Shown: piece after piece, positions 43,160-54,554 of the stretch
Numbering within the stretch: the stretch's first letter is position 1
Layout: each line of letters starts with the position of its first letter
Assembly (NCBI GenBank): GCA_030411725.1
Contig: MU839828.1
Coordinates: 3,038,001 to 3,102,000, forward strand
Reading direction: 5' to 3'
DNA length: 64,000 nucleotides
DNA from: Echria macrotheca
Lineage: Eukaryota; Ascomycota; Sordariomycetes; Sordariales; Schizotheciaceae
Position numbers and translations under genes: made by a program
Notes under the pieces: generated by a model
What the model was told of the DNA's origin: nothing
Databases searched by the model: none
What the model saw: only the letters and a program-made list of their open reading frames with translations

Positions 43160-44966
43160 TTATTGGTAACTCCGTCTTAGCAAGTGCGGTTTCCTTTCCC
43201 TCAGATCGAGCATCATCTGGCCAAACAGCCCGTTGGCCCAGGAGAACCACTGCCTCGTCCAGATGGCGGCGTCGTGCGTGCTGACCGACTCGTGTATGAG
43301 TCCGAGCCCGTTGGTGGACGCGAGGATTTGTTTTAGCGAGGCATAAATCTCGTCGTCGTCGTCGCTCGTCATGATGCGCACGATCAGGCTCATGGGCCAT
43401 GCCATGCCTGGGCCTACGTGTGGGCCTCCTGTTCTATTTTTTTTGTTAATATCTTTCATCAGTTTTCCAGTTTATAAAAGGGGGGGAGGGGTGGGAATAA
43501 ATAAATACCTACCCGTTGATGACCGGCCCAAACATGTAATACGGATTATCCCTGCTCAAGACGAAGCGTCTCGTGTTCTGGTAGATCGGATCGTCTCTCT
43601 CTACAAAACCGGATCCGGATAATAAAGGGGCCGAGAGGAGCGAGGGGATGTTGGCGTCGTCCATCACGTTGGCGCTGCCGAAGCCGTCGACCTCGTAGGC
43701 GTAGATGCGGCCGTACTTGCGGTGGTGCGTGCGGCCATACTTCTCAATTCCTTGTTGGATTGAGGTAGAGAGGGAGCGCATGCGCGCCGCGAGGTCCGGG
43801 AGGGCGAGGGACGAGGCGATGGATGCGGAATTAAGGAGGGCGTGCGCGAGCATCATGTTTGCTGGGATTAGGAGCTGGTAGGTGCATGCGTCGTCGGAAG
43901 GGCGGAAGGCCGACCGGACGAGGCCGGTCTGCGGTGCCACGGGGCTGCCGGCGCCGCTGTTGGGGAGGGTTTCGGAGGCGGAGGAGGTCGAGCGTTGGAA
44001 GAGGTAGGGACTGGGGAGGACGGTGCCGTCGGGGCTGTAGGTGCCTTGTTGCATTGTCGTGGTTAGGTTGAGGATCGCGTGTACCGCGCGAACCCAGGTG
44101 CTACTGCTGCGATGGGTGGCGGCGCTGCCGCGGGCGAAGAAGGCGGCGTCGGAGGTGGCGGAGAAGTAGTCGTGCGAGAGCTGGAGGAAGGCCGCGAGGG
44201 AGTCGAGCTCGTATTTACACTCGAACACGACGGATGGGTCGGGCGGCGGGGTGACGTAGTCGGCTTGGCCTGAGGAGAAGGAGAAGGAGGAGGCAGAAAG
44301 GTTGGCGGCGGCTTCCGGAGGCGCGTGGAAGGCGTTGCAGAAGGGCGCCGCGAGGATGTAGCGCGCTTGGAGGTTGATGGCGCCGCGGAAGAGGGAAGCT
44401 AGAGAAGAGGAGGACGTGTTGGGCCGCAGGAGGGAGCGGTAGGATTGGAGCTGGTTCGCGCTGTCGCGGAGCCACATGGCGTTGATGTCGCCTGTTGTGA
44501 TAAAGGTGAGCTGTTGGTCGGAGGTTAGCAAGCGGTTCGGGATTTAAGGGGGGGGGATACAGACTTCTTCATCGGGATGGTCCGCTGCTACGCCCTTCCA
44601 GGTGATGGCCGTATCCAGCGTGTTGGGGAAGCAGTTCTCGAACAGCCGGAAGAGATCAGGGTCCCGGATGGCCCGCGCCATGGCGTGGATGGTCTCCTCG
44701 ACTTCGGGGAGGATAAACTTGCGACATGCTGGCTCCGGACGCTGGTACGAGAGCTGGTATCGGCCCGGCGACGGCGGCGTGTGGTTCATGTAGGCGTGCG
44801 ACGAGTAGTCCGGACACGATGGGAGTTCATCCTCAGCCACGACCACCATTTGTGATCCGTCATCGTTGTATCTGTCGACTACTGCTGGATGTGGTGATCG
44901 CGCCCATGTTGTCGTCGTGATGACCAGGAGGACAGCAGCCAGCCAGGCTGTCCCGATGGCTTTCAT
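43160..44966 (-). CDS. Secreted GH125 exo-alpha-1,6-mannosidase
   Basis: Three exons: 44966-44565, 44510-43513 and 43433-43160, giving 557 aa. Intron 1 (44564-44511) has a weak GTCTGT donor but a GCTAAC branch and AACAG acceptor; it joins HPDEE to LTFITTGDI. Intron 2 (43512-43434) joins FGPVIN to GTGGPHVGPG. The N-terminus (MKAIGTAWLAAVLLVITTTTWA) is a signal peptide. Family signatures are FITTGDINAMWLRDSANQL, MFGPVINGTGGPHVGPGMAW and WFSWANGLFGQM. GH125 enzymes remove non-reducing alpha-1,6-linked mannose with inversion. It is divergently paired with a GH92 gene 1.1 kb away. The alternative later donor GTATCC would break the frame. Confidence 0.92.
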
Positions 44967-46085
44967 CTTGCTATCCCGTTGGATATATCATTTCTGTCTG
45001 CCGACGAGTCGACGTCCAAACAAGGTGGACGACAGACATATGCCAGTCAAGATGCATCTAGGTAATGCGCAGCGCAGCGCGGGGCATGAACCGCGTTTTA
45101 ATTTAGGGACGCGGTCCCAAGCCGGATGTCGGCCCAGGAAAGGGTCTCCTCCTGCTGCACTCCATGTTTCCCCAGACAAAAAGGGGACGGCACGCAAGCC
45201 ACGCGCTGGATCCGGTAGTTGGCGGTTGCCATACGGGTAAATTGGAGGGGTACCGCAATCATCGCCGTCACCGTGGTTGGCGGGGTTTTTGGAGTAGTTA
45301 TTGCGCTGCGACGCTGAAATTCCCGGTACCACATACATACTAGCTAGGTATTGTATAGTCTATCCACCACAGTAATGTATTGTTCCGAGCATTGTATTTT
45401 GTGCAACAACTTGGGCATTTTAGTCGATCGGATTAGACCTACAAGATGGATGACTGGAGGACTCTGTTCACCAGGGAATTCTTTGATACACAGATACACA
45501 AAAGTCGTCCTTATCACTAGCTGACAGCCTCATTTTAAATCGCCGGTCCAGACTCATTTTATCGATCAGTCAGCGGGCGAGATGCAGCCCGTCGGGGGCG
45601 GCTCATTCAGCCGACAGTCAATAGTTTGATCGGAGCATTCTGCAATCCCCCCCGGCCGGCCCTGTCGAGACCCAAAGGGCTGATCCCCCGCAGTGGGAAT
45701 ACCCACGAACGGCCTAGCGTCTCTGCTTTCCCCTGATCGCGAAAAATCGCTTTCTCGCGCTTCGACTTGCCCCTGGAGTCTTGGCATGCTACCCTCCGTC
45801 CATGTCGTCGTCGCTTCGTCCCACGCTGGCCTTTCAGAGCCCCCGAACCCACCACCCACCCGCTGTCTCGAGGAATTCCCGTCGACAATGCGATATCATG
45901 AAAATGGGCGATTGCAGGTGACACCGACCCGAGACCCCCATCATCCAACTACTCGCCGAGAGAAGAGCATGCGCGCCTGGTCGCCGTGAAAGCCAGCCCA
46001 TCCTGCTGCCCTGCTCCACGCCGCCCGGGAGAGCTTGAGCCTCAACTCAGATCCTCCTCGGAGCGTGCCGACCCGTCGCCCAGAA
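44967..46085. promoter_or_regulatory. Shared divergent promoter of the GH125/GH92 pair
   Basis: 1.1 kb between two divergent start codons. No coding sequence is supported; open frames here overlap on both strands. A shared regulatory region is plausible but no specific site was identified. Confidence 0.5.
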
Positions 46086-49007
46086 ATGCAGTCCAGGCCA
46101 TCGAATTCACTTCGAAACATGGTGCCGCTTCACTTTAGAGGCGTCCCGCGGAGGAGCCGCTTGCTGGCTGTCGCCTTCTTCTGCGCCTGTCTCATTTTCT
46201 TGCTGCCCAGGACCGACCTGGGCGTCGCGAGCACCCTCGGGTTTTTCTTCTTTGGGCCGGATTTTTCGGGGGGTTATGGTTCCAAGGCGTCCGGAGTCGA
46301 TATCCTTCAGTTTATCGATCCGTTGATTGGAACGACCAACGGAGGTGAGGCCTTCTGCTTACCTTATGCGGGGAGAATGAGGACTGACAGTGATGGTTAG
46401 GTCATGTCTTTCCCGGGGCGACATTGCCATATGGTGAGTATCTCGATCTTTTGTGGAATCAGTCACTTACAAATTCAGGAATGGCCAAAGCCGTGGCCGA
46501 CACACGAAGTCCCGGTGAGAACGCAGCAGGCTTCGTATCGGATGATGCCCCGATCATTGGCTTCTCTCATCTGCACGATTCCGGCACCGGCGGAGCTGCT
46601 TCCCTGGGGAACTTCCCGTTGTTTGTTCATCCCGGATGTCCGGCCGACGACTTTGCCAAGTGTGATTATTCCGTCAACACGAGGGGGACCGACCGGGTCC
46701 AAGGATCGGCGTTTGCGTCTCCAGGCTATTTCAGCGTCAACATGACCAACTCGGTCCGTGCCGAGATGACGACTACCGAACATACGGCTCTTTATCGATT
46801 CACCTTTCCGGGCACCGAAACCGTCAATGTCACGGTCAGTGAGGATGTCGCAGCTGAGGTTCCGTACAGCCCGTTGTTGTTACTCGATCTGGTGGACCTG
46901 TCCAACAGCCGCAGCGCAGGCCGGATCCAGGTATACCCCGAAAGCGGGAGAATTGTTGGCGACGGCGCGTTTGCTCCGTCTTTTGGTCAGGGCCGATATA
47001 CGGCATATTTCTGCGCCGACTTCAGGGGTGCCGCCATCCGCAACTCGGGAACGTTTTCCACCAATGTGGCAAAAACCGAGCCTAAAGTTCTGGATTCAGC
47101 TTCCGGCGTTCCGCTGGGCTATGGATCGACTGGCGCATGGCTGCACTTCGAGAGGCCTGCGAACGATTCGCTCCTTGCCCGGGTCGGGTTGTCGTTCATC
47201 TCTTCCGAGCAAGCCTGCCAGAATGCCGAGAGGGAGGTTCCGGATTTCTCGTTCGGTGCCGTGGAGGACAGGGCACGGGACATCTGGAGGGAAAAGCTGT
47301 CGGTTATCGAGGTGGATGCCACGGGAGTGAGCGAGGAGCTGCAGACGACATTTTGGTCTGGACTGTACCGGTCGTTGTTGTCACCGCAAAACTATACCGG
47401 AGAGAATCAGCTCTGGAACTCGACTGAGCCGTACTTTGACTCGTGAGTACATCCGACATACTCAAACTTGATGCTGACGATATAGGTTTTACTGTATCTG
47501 GGACTCGTTCCGAGCGCAACATCCGTTGTTGACGATTATTGATCCCGAAGCCCAAACGCAGATGGTCCGGGCTCTGATCGATATCTATAGACATGAGGGT
47601 GCGTACGATGTTTCGAGTCCCCCGGAGACACTAATCATCTGCAGAAAAGCTGCCGGACTGCAGAATGAGCTTCAGCAAGGGATTCACCCAGGGCGGCTCC
47701 AACGCCGATATCGTCATCGCCGATGCGTTCGTCAAGAATCTGACGGAAAATATCGACTGGAAGACTGCCTACGAGGCCGTCGTATCCGATGCCGAAGGTG
47801 AGTGCCAAATTTGACGATGGAAGTCCACACAAACTCACAGACAGCAGAGGAACCACAGCAATGGGGCATCCACGGCCGCGGCAACCTCGAGAGCTGGCAC
47901 AAGCTCGGCTGGATCCCGTATGACGACCACGACACCATCGGCTCGGGCCCGATGAGCCGGACCATCAGCCGCGGCGTCGAGTACGCCTACGACGATTTCT
48001 GCATCGCCCTGCTCGCCGACGGTTTGGGCCGTCCCGAGGACGCAGCCAAGTACTACCGCCGCGGCGGCAACTGGGTGAACTACTGGAACCCGGACCAGCG
48101 CGACGTCTACCGCGACGAAGCCGGCGAGGTCGTGCAGACGTCTTTCGCAGGGTTCATGCAGCCGCGCCTGCTGAACGGTTCCTTCCGGTACCACAACACG
48201 CGCACGTGCAGCCCCATCTACAACACGCACGCGTGCTACTTCGACACGGGCTACGACACGTACGAGGGCAGCCCGTGGCTGTACAGCTTCTTCGTCCCGC
48301 AAAACATGGCCTCCCTGATAAAACTAATGGGCGGCCCGAAGCGCTTCGTCGAGCGCCTGACCTTCTTTCATACCTCCGGCCTCTCCTACATGGGCAACGA
48401 GCAGGGTTTTTTACCGACGTACCAATTCCACCACGCCGGCCGCCCGGGACTGAGCAGCTTCTGGCTGCACAGCTACATCCCCTCCCTCTTCAACGCGACC
48501 GTCAACGGCATCCCCGGAAACGACGACTGCGCAATGGGCGCCTTCAGCGCCTTCGCCATGATGGGTTTTTTCCCCGTCGCCGGACAGGACGTATACCTCC
48601 TCACCCCGCCGTTCTTCCCCGAGGTGAGGATCCGCGCAAAACAAGAAGGGAAATGGGCCGTGATTCGCATCAAAAACTTTGACCCCGCCGCCAACGCCGC
48701 CGGTGGGAGGGCCGGGGCGATATACATCCAGAGCGCAAGGCTCGACGGGAGGCGGTATTCTCGGAATTGGATAAGTCATGATTTTTTTGTCACGGGCGGC
48801 GTGCTGGAGTTTGTCGTTGGCGAGAGGGAGAGTAGTTGGGGCACGAGGCCGGATGAGGTGCCGCCTAGCTATCCGACTTGGGAGGATAAAGAAGAAGAGA
48901 CAAATGGTCGGAAGGAGGCCGAGGATGCGGTGCCGACGCTGGATAGGGATATCTTTGACGGGGGGCGTGGACGGGGAGGTGATGAGGGTGACGATCTGCG
49001 GCATTGA
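46086..49007 (+). CDS. GH92 alpha-mannosidase, type II membrane anchor
   Basis: Six exons: 46086-46344, 46401-46433 (33 bp), 46479-47442, 47486-47598, 47645-47797 and 47848-49007, giving 893 aa. The last acceptor is a CAG repeat, so exon 6 may start at 47845 and add one residue. The 33-bp exon 2 supplies GHVFPGATLPYG, the conserved GH92 start. Other family motifs: IGFSHLHDSGTGG, FYCIWDSFRAQHPLL, YDDHDTIGSGP, MGNEQGFLPTYQFH and GIPGNDDCAMGAFSAF. Residues about 24-40 are a hydrophobic anchor preceded by Arg residues, suggesting secretion or a secretory-pathway membrane location. GH92 enzymes are Ca2+-dependent inverting exo-alpha-mannosidases, mostly alpha-1,2. The 60-residue acidic tail after about 830 is unusual. 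Confidence 0.93.
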
Positions 49008-49179
49008 TTTGGACACGGCTATAAATTTTCTCAGCAGCATAACCCGGCGTTGATGGTTGGTATATATATATCTTGGATAGCGTCACACAATCACACACAC
49101 AGAACTTGTATCCGTACAAACGCCGTTTTATCAAAAGGGTATCTAACATGCAATCTACAGTCTTGTATTTCCATAACCA

Positions 49180-50679
49180 TCACTTCGCCCACGGCGCCTT
49201 GGTTATAGAATGCTGGGCACTCGCCGTCCCCCGCACCCCGGGCGGGAAAGAATCCATCACCGGCAGTGGGCCCGTATCCGGCACCCCACCCCTCGGCATG
49301 GGCACCGTACTTCCGGTCCCCGCCCACGGCGCTCTGGAATACGGAATCCCGGGCCCCGGAACCGCTCCCGCCCCAGGCATCCTCGTCGCCTGCGTCCACG
49401 GCGACGCCGTCGGTCCGCCCTCCCCCGACGCCACTGAAGACGTCGTCGTCGTCGGCTGACTCGCCAAATGCACCGACGTCCCGACGACCTTTTGCGCATC
49501 CGGATCGGCCTCCCACGAGAACAGACTCCCAAACGGGAAATGCTGCACGACGGGATACTTGGCCAGCACCTCGGCGTTGAACATCTTGAGCATGCCCTTG
49601 TTGATCTTGCCCCAGCCGTCGCGGATGCCGCTCACATCAAATAAAATCGGGCTGTGCTCCCAGAACGGCCCCTTCTTCACGTCGTTGATGAACGCCACGG
49701 CCGAGAAGTACATCCACCTGTCCCGGTGCGCCGTCGCCCTCTCGGGCTTGGCCACGTCCGACGGGCGCGGCGATTGCGGCGCCGAGCCCTCGAGGGGCGT
49801 CGGCTCGGACTCGGACCAGATCGGCCGGGCGAGCTGTGCCGAGCCGAGGATGTACGGGACAAAAGAGTGGTCGTCCAGTCCCCAGACGCCGTGGGAGCCG
49901 GCCGGCTCGAGGGTGTAGTGCAGGATCAGGCGGCGGATGACCTGCAGGTAAGGCTCGATGGCGCCGAGGACGATGGAGCGTTCCAATTCGCCTGGAATTT
50001 TGTCCTCTTTATTTTCTGAATCGGGCGATGGTGGGGAGACGAAGAACCCAAGTTTCCAGAGACACCCCAGGAACGCGAGGAAACTGAGTTCATGCCCCGT
50101 CCCGTAGTCCAGACGCTGTGCGCTCCCGAACGAGCCGAGGAAGTACGCCTTTACCTCGTCTAGCGCCCCGACTGCCTCGTTGCTCCCCGATTCCGCGGCC
50201 ATCCCCGGCAGAAATTCTTTCAGTAAGCTATCTGCCCGCTCTTCTAAGATCTGATGCCACGTCCGGAACCCCACGTTCCCGAACCGTCGCGGTCCGGGGT
50301 CGAGCGGCGCCTCGTCGATCAGCGCCTCCACTTTTTTTAGGAGGTCTCGTAAGGCGAGGACAGGCTGGGGGTCGGATCGCGGCGCGTCGAGCGGGAACAT
50401 TTGGGTTTGAGAGGAAACACGGCGCGGGAGCATAGCGCGGTTGAGCTGTAGCACGAAAATGCCAATGTCGCGGTAGGCTTGGGAGACTAGGAAGCGGGAG
50501 ACGTCGGGGCCTTCGTGGATGCGTTTTGTTGGGCGGATGAAGGTGTGGTTTTGTCTGGTCGAGGCGCGGAGGATTTCGAGTTTTTGGAAGGAAGGTGTTG
50601 CTGAGGAAGATGCGGTCGAAGGGGGGGCTGGGGTTGATAGTGTCGGGCCGAGAACGGGAGGGGGAGCTGGAGGGTCCAT
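49180..50679 (-). CDS. PP2A phosphatase activator (PTPA/Rrd), peptidyl-prolyl isomerase
   Basis: Single exon of 499 aa from the ATG at 50679; the open frame continues upstream but only with a GTG. Hallmarks of PTPA are FIRPTKRIHEGPDVSRFL, VGFRTWHQILEERA, YGTGHELSFLAFLGCLWKLG and EPAGSHGVWGLDDHSFVPYI. The family activates protein phosphatase 2A and has prolyl isomerase activity; yeast has Rrd1 and Rrd2, and sequence alone does not let me say which this is. The C-terminal ~90 residues are Gly/Pro/Ala-rich and outside the fold, as in the Rrd1 type of filamentous fungi. It is convergent with the GH92 gene, 172 bp apart. Confidence 0.93.
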   Translation of the reverse strand: MDPPAPPPVLGPTLSTPAPPSTASSSATPSFQKLEILRASTRQNHTFIRPTKRIHEGPDVSRFLVSQAYRDIGIFVLQLNRAMLPRRVSSQTQMFPLDAPRSDPQPVLALRDLLKKVEALIDEAPLDPGPRRFGNVGFRTWHQILEERADSLLKEFLPGMAAESGSNEAVGALDEVKAYFLGSFGSAQRLDYGTGHELSFLAFLGCLWKLGFFVSPPSPDSENKEDKIPGELERSIVLGAIEPYLQVIRRLILHYTLEPAGSHGVWGLDDHSFVPYILGSAQLARPIWSESEPTPLEGSAPQSPRPSDVAKPERATAHRDRWMYFSAVAFINDVKKGPFWEHSPILFDVSGIRDGWGKINKGMLKMFNAEVLAKYPVVQHFPFGSLFSWEADPDAQKVVGTSVHLASQPTTTTSSVASGEGGPTASPWTQATRMPGAGAVPGPGIPYSRAPWAGTGSTVPMPRGGVPDTGPLPVMDSFPPGVRGTASAQHSITKAPWAK

Positions 50680-51419
50680 TTTGTGTGGTTGAGATGGGTA
50701 TTTGGAGCTGGTGGTGAGTTGTGTGGATGTGGTTGTTGATCTGGCGGTGTTGAAGGTGGGATGAAGCCGTGTCGAGATGAGACGCGACCCCGCTGTCGTC
50801 ACTGGTAGTCGTAGCGGGGTAGCTAAATGGATTAAGGGTTAGGGTTAGCTGTAAACTTTCCGCAATTCTTGAGTCCTCGACATCGAGGATGTCGTCTCTG
50901 AGTTTTGGAAAACCGTCATGATGTTACAGGTCTACGGCTATTTCTTGAGCATGTGAAAACATGCAGGAGGGAAGTCAAGCTCAGGACCACAACCGCGATA
51001 ATGCCCGGACATCGCTGTGTGTTCCTTTAGTAATGAGATTCGAAGACTTGACACAATGAGGAGAAAACCGCCGTCTTGTTGGCTAACTCTGGAAAAGAAT
51101 TCCTTATATACATCTTCCTGACAACCAATGCAAGATCCTTGCTACCGAAGTCGGTACGTAATCGAGGTTGGAAATAGCCGGAACATACGTATCTCGCATT
51201 ACGGTGACAGTGGCCTGCCTGTCTGCCATCGAACTGGGTGCACGTTTTAACTCTATCTTTTTTTAAAAAATGCAGTTACTGAACGGCGGATGCTCCGGCC
51301 CGTGTCATCCTGCACGAATCTTGCATGATTGGGCGCAATCACTGCTTTTTGTACCCGAATGAGGGCTCTCGTCTCTCTCGCCATGGAGGGTTGTATCTTG
51401 AGTTCGTGCCCCAGATGGA
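50680..51419. promoter_or_regulatory. Promoter side of the PTPA gene with a telomere-like box
   Basis: Two and a half units of AGGGTT occur at 50835-50848, about 160 bp upstream of the PTPA ATG; on the gene strand this reads CTAACCCTAACCCT. It equals the fungal telomere repeat and resembles promoter telo-boxes. No coding sequence is seen in this 0.74 kb. Confidence 0.5.
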
Positions 51420-51889
51420 AACCATGCACTGCAATTTTCATCCTCAAGGAGCACATCATCGGCTGCGGAACCAAACCGTGTGCGTTTTGCTGCCGGACCG
51501 CCGAAATAGAACCCACGTTACACTGCAACTTTCAATACGCCGAAACGCTTGTATTCGAGGATGTAGGCGAAAAAAAATCTTCAAGGGAATGCATACGGAT
51601 CAAAAGGGGGGTGCACCCCTACCAGATGTGTGTTATATCGGAACCCAAATCACCACAAACTATCAAGCCCGCAAGCAGGATTCAGGATGGGAAACAATAT
51701 GAAATCGGGTGTTGAAACGCGCGAGACCGCTCCGCTGATGAGAGCTCATTACGTTGAGGAGCCCGCAACGGAAACACTACAATTTTCGTCCCCATGAAAG
51801 CGCTGCCTGTACTTCCTCACTTTGTGGTTTAAACGTACCGTAATTTACGGTACCTGACATGGAACCCGCGTTATTATAGAGTTTGTGTT

Positions 51890-52075
51890 CCGATGACAGC
51901 CTCGTCCCGCACGACAAATTCCCCATGACCTGTGCCGAGTTCCAGCAAAATAGCTAGTGCTTTATTTTTTCTATTCTAGTATGCTACAGACGATATGTTG
52001 TCGAATATAAGAAAGAAATCAGACTGTCAGAATTCTTTAAGCTTCAGGCAGGGTGTAAGGTGGATGTCGAGTCCA
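51890..52075. repeat. Diverged duplicated block X (partner 53360-53550)
   Basis: Both blocks share, in order, TTCCAGCAAAA, GCTTTATT, a CGATRTRTYGTCGAATA stretch, TATAAGAA and GGATGTC. They are clearly related despite many substitutions and short gaps. Confidence 0.6.
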
Positions 52076-52189
52076 TGGGTATAAGTATTGTTTGGCAAGC
52101 CTTCCCGCTAATCCGGTGGCAAGCGAGGGGAGTGACTCGTTGAGAGTGGGAAAGAGTTTGGCTGGCTGAAGAATTAAATAGATATCTGA

Positions 52190-52500
52190 TTCAGCACTGC
52201 AAATTTGACCCTAACGGAGGGCATCATCATCCTCCACAGCCAATAGGTAGTAGCCCAGATATCGTTATGCACCGCAATTTGCACCCCGGTGGATGTTATC
52301 GACTCTCACGATAAAGCATACCGAAGATTTGCCATTGGGTCAAGGTATATCGTAAACCTAGGCCTCCTTAAATATGGGTAATCGAAATTTCATTTACCTT
52401 GTAAACATGAAGTATACTCGGACATCAATGATACAGGCATCACTTTCGTAGAAGTCTGCGAACCCCGCCAAGCCCCCTAAAGCGATGGGATATCGACTAG
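52190..52500. repeat. Diverged duplicated block Y, copy 1 (partner 52730-53060)
   Basis: The two copies align over about 300 bp: each begins with a pair of the 36-bp motif. They continue with CATCGTAAACC-type, CTCAAATATGG-type and GAACATGAA-type stretches, and end with CCCAAAGCGACGGGA-like sequence. Divergence is substantial, with many transitions, so the duplication is old or mutated by a repeat-directed process. Confidence 0.65.
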
Positions 52501-52729
52501 CCTAAAACCACTCGTCTAATAACAAACTTGTTTGAGGTGATGCTCGCATTGGGCAACGGCTCCTAGAGTCAGTGTGACGATCGTGGTCACAGGATACCTT
52601 GGAGTGGCTGCAAGCGTGGCAAATCGAAGTTAATTGCAAGGTGAGGAAGCAAGAGAGACGCCTGCAGGCCTGACCACGTGAGTTAGTTGCGATGCAAGTG
52701 TGTGGCCGTTGGGCAGCAAAGAAAGAGCA

Positions 52730-53060
52730 CAAGAGCACTGCAATTTTGACCCCAATGGAGGTCATCATTATTATCTCATAGAGTCAACAGCCCAAATATC
52801 GTTCTGCACTGCAGTTTGCCCCCCAGTGGAGGTAATTGACTCTGACCGTAAAACAAATCGACCGACTAAAGTTCAAGCAGCAATACGGAGAACACCGGAT
52901 TTACCTTTGGGTCGAGACACATCGTAAACCCAGGCTGCCTCAAATATGGAGATGTAAATTTTATTCATCCTGTGAACATGAATTACATAGTCTGAACGTC
53001 ATTGATGTAGGCAGCTGTTTCCATGAAGGGGCCGAGACCCCAAAGCGACGGGACCCCCAC
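52730..53060. repeat. Diverged duplicated block Y, copy 2
   Basis: Partner of 52190-52500 in the same orientation. It starts with motif copies at 52734 and 52804, 70 bp apart, as the first block does at 74 bp. Confidence 0.65.
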
Positions 53061-53359
53061 GAATGACACAGAATTAGGTGTAGTCCCAACACTCTCATGG
53101 GGCCGGCCAATCGGTTTGTCTCCCAATCTTTTTTACACTGCAATTTTCACCCTAGAGGAGGCCATCATCCCGCTTCACAAGGCTACACACGCACCGCTCG
53201 GAATGCATCAGCATTGCAATCATTACCACAAAAGCAACGTTGCCCAGCTTGACCGATACCAGTCGGATGGTATCTATCCGCGAACTCGAGCACTGGTTTC
53301 ACTCTCAAAGGGAAGCCATCATCAGGTTACTACCTAGGAAGACTTTTTGTATATAATTA

Positions 53360-53550
53360 CTCTGTAGCACGTCGTCTCGTCACGCCAAGACCTCCCATCA
53401 CTCATGTCAATTTCCAGCAAAACATGGAGCGCTTTATTCAAGCTTCTTCGAAACGATGTATCGTCGAATAAATATAAGAAGGTGCAGTACACCATCACAT
53501 ATTCTCAGGTAACCATCGACGGGGATAAGCTGGATGTCTAGGATATGAGA
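53360..53550. repeat. Diverged duplicated block X, copy 2
   Basis: Partner of 51890-52075. The order in the field is X, Y, Y copy, X copy, all in the same orientation. Confidence 0.6.
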
Positions 53551-54401
53551 GTCTGCTTTGGACAAAATGCGCAGAATTACACGATCCACCCCATCATCGG
53601 AAGCGTGATGTTGTGCGGTGGATGCAACGCAGCAGAGCCACTTTCCAAGAGCGTGGCAGATTGCAGATGGGGGTTCACTGCATTTTACACTCTGCTGGAG
53701 GCCATAATCAGCCCACACAGGTTGGACCGCATCTTTTCTGCACTGCAATTTCCACCATAACAGAGGGCATCAACCCAGCCAGACTTGACCCCCTCGAGCA
53801 TGCCCTCTCCGACACCGTGACATGGAAGCCAACCTATAGAGCACTCCGTCAGTCCTAGTAAAAATGGTATTTCCGAGGAAGAAGACAATATCCCCTAGGT
53901 AGCTTCAGTGTATAAAAAGTGAAGGAGGCGTTGATTCTCTGTTTTGCCGTTAATACGAGGACTCTGCATCAAAATAGTCCGTATAGCACATAGCTTCCTG
54001 TGTTGTAAGAAGAGCACAAAGCCTGTCTAGGGGCAGCGTGGTCAAGCAGCACTGCGAATTTCACCCAGAGGGAAGCCATGTTCATCCTACAGGCCGACCG
54101 ACTGCCTTTGGACTAGATTTGACCTAAAAGGAAGTCATCCAATCCTACTGGATGTCCGCTCCCAGGCATGCGCAGACCAGTTCGTTGAGATGTCGAGCTC
54201 CCCGCGGGGGGGTTTCAGATGGCCCACAACAGCCAGCATCCCACGTTTACACGTGGCACTGCAATTTCTACCTCGGAGGAGGCCATGAAACTGCTTCAAA
54301 AACACCGCCAACTGGACATCCAATCATATCTGTTAGTCTCCGCCTCCCTGTTTACTTTAGCACTGCAATTTTCACCCCAGAGGAAGCCATCAACAGCCCC
54401 G

Positions 54402-54429
54402 TCGCCGCCGCCGCCGCCGCCGCCGCCAC
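54402..54429. repeat. CCG trinucleotide microsatellite
   Basis: A perfect CCG/GCC run lies between two copies of the 36-bp motif. Confidence 0.8.
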
Positions 54430-54554
54430 CATTACTTTAGCACTGCAATTTTCTCCTCGGGGGAGCCATCAACCCACCCCAGAGCGGTCCCGTCACCTCC
54501 GCCGCCCGAGTTTGTGTTAGCACTGCAACTTTCTCCTCAGGAGAGGGGGAGCCA

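Noticed and set aside
44511..44564. Intron of the GH125 gene starting at GTATCC (44560)
   Set aside because: It joins in the wrong phase to the only good acceptor; the weaker GTCTGT donor four bases earlier gives the expected DEE-LTFITTGD sequence.
49180..50802. Longer PTPA protein starting at 50802
   Set aside because: That start codon is GTG, and the extra 41 residues are Ser/Thr-rich and unlike the family; ATG 50679 is preferred.
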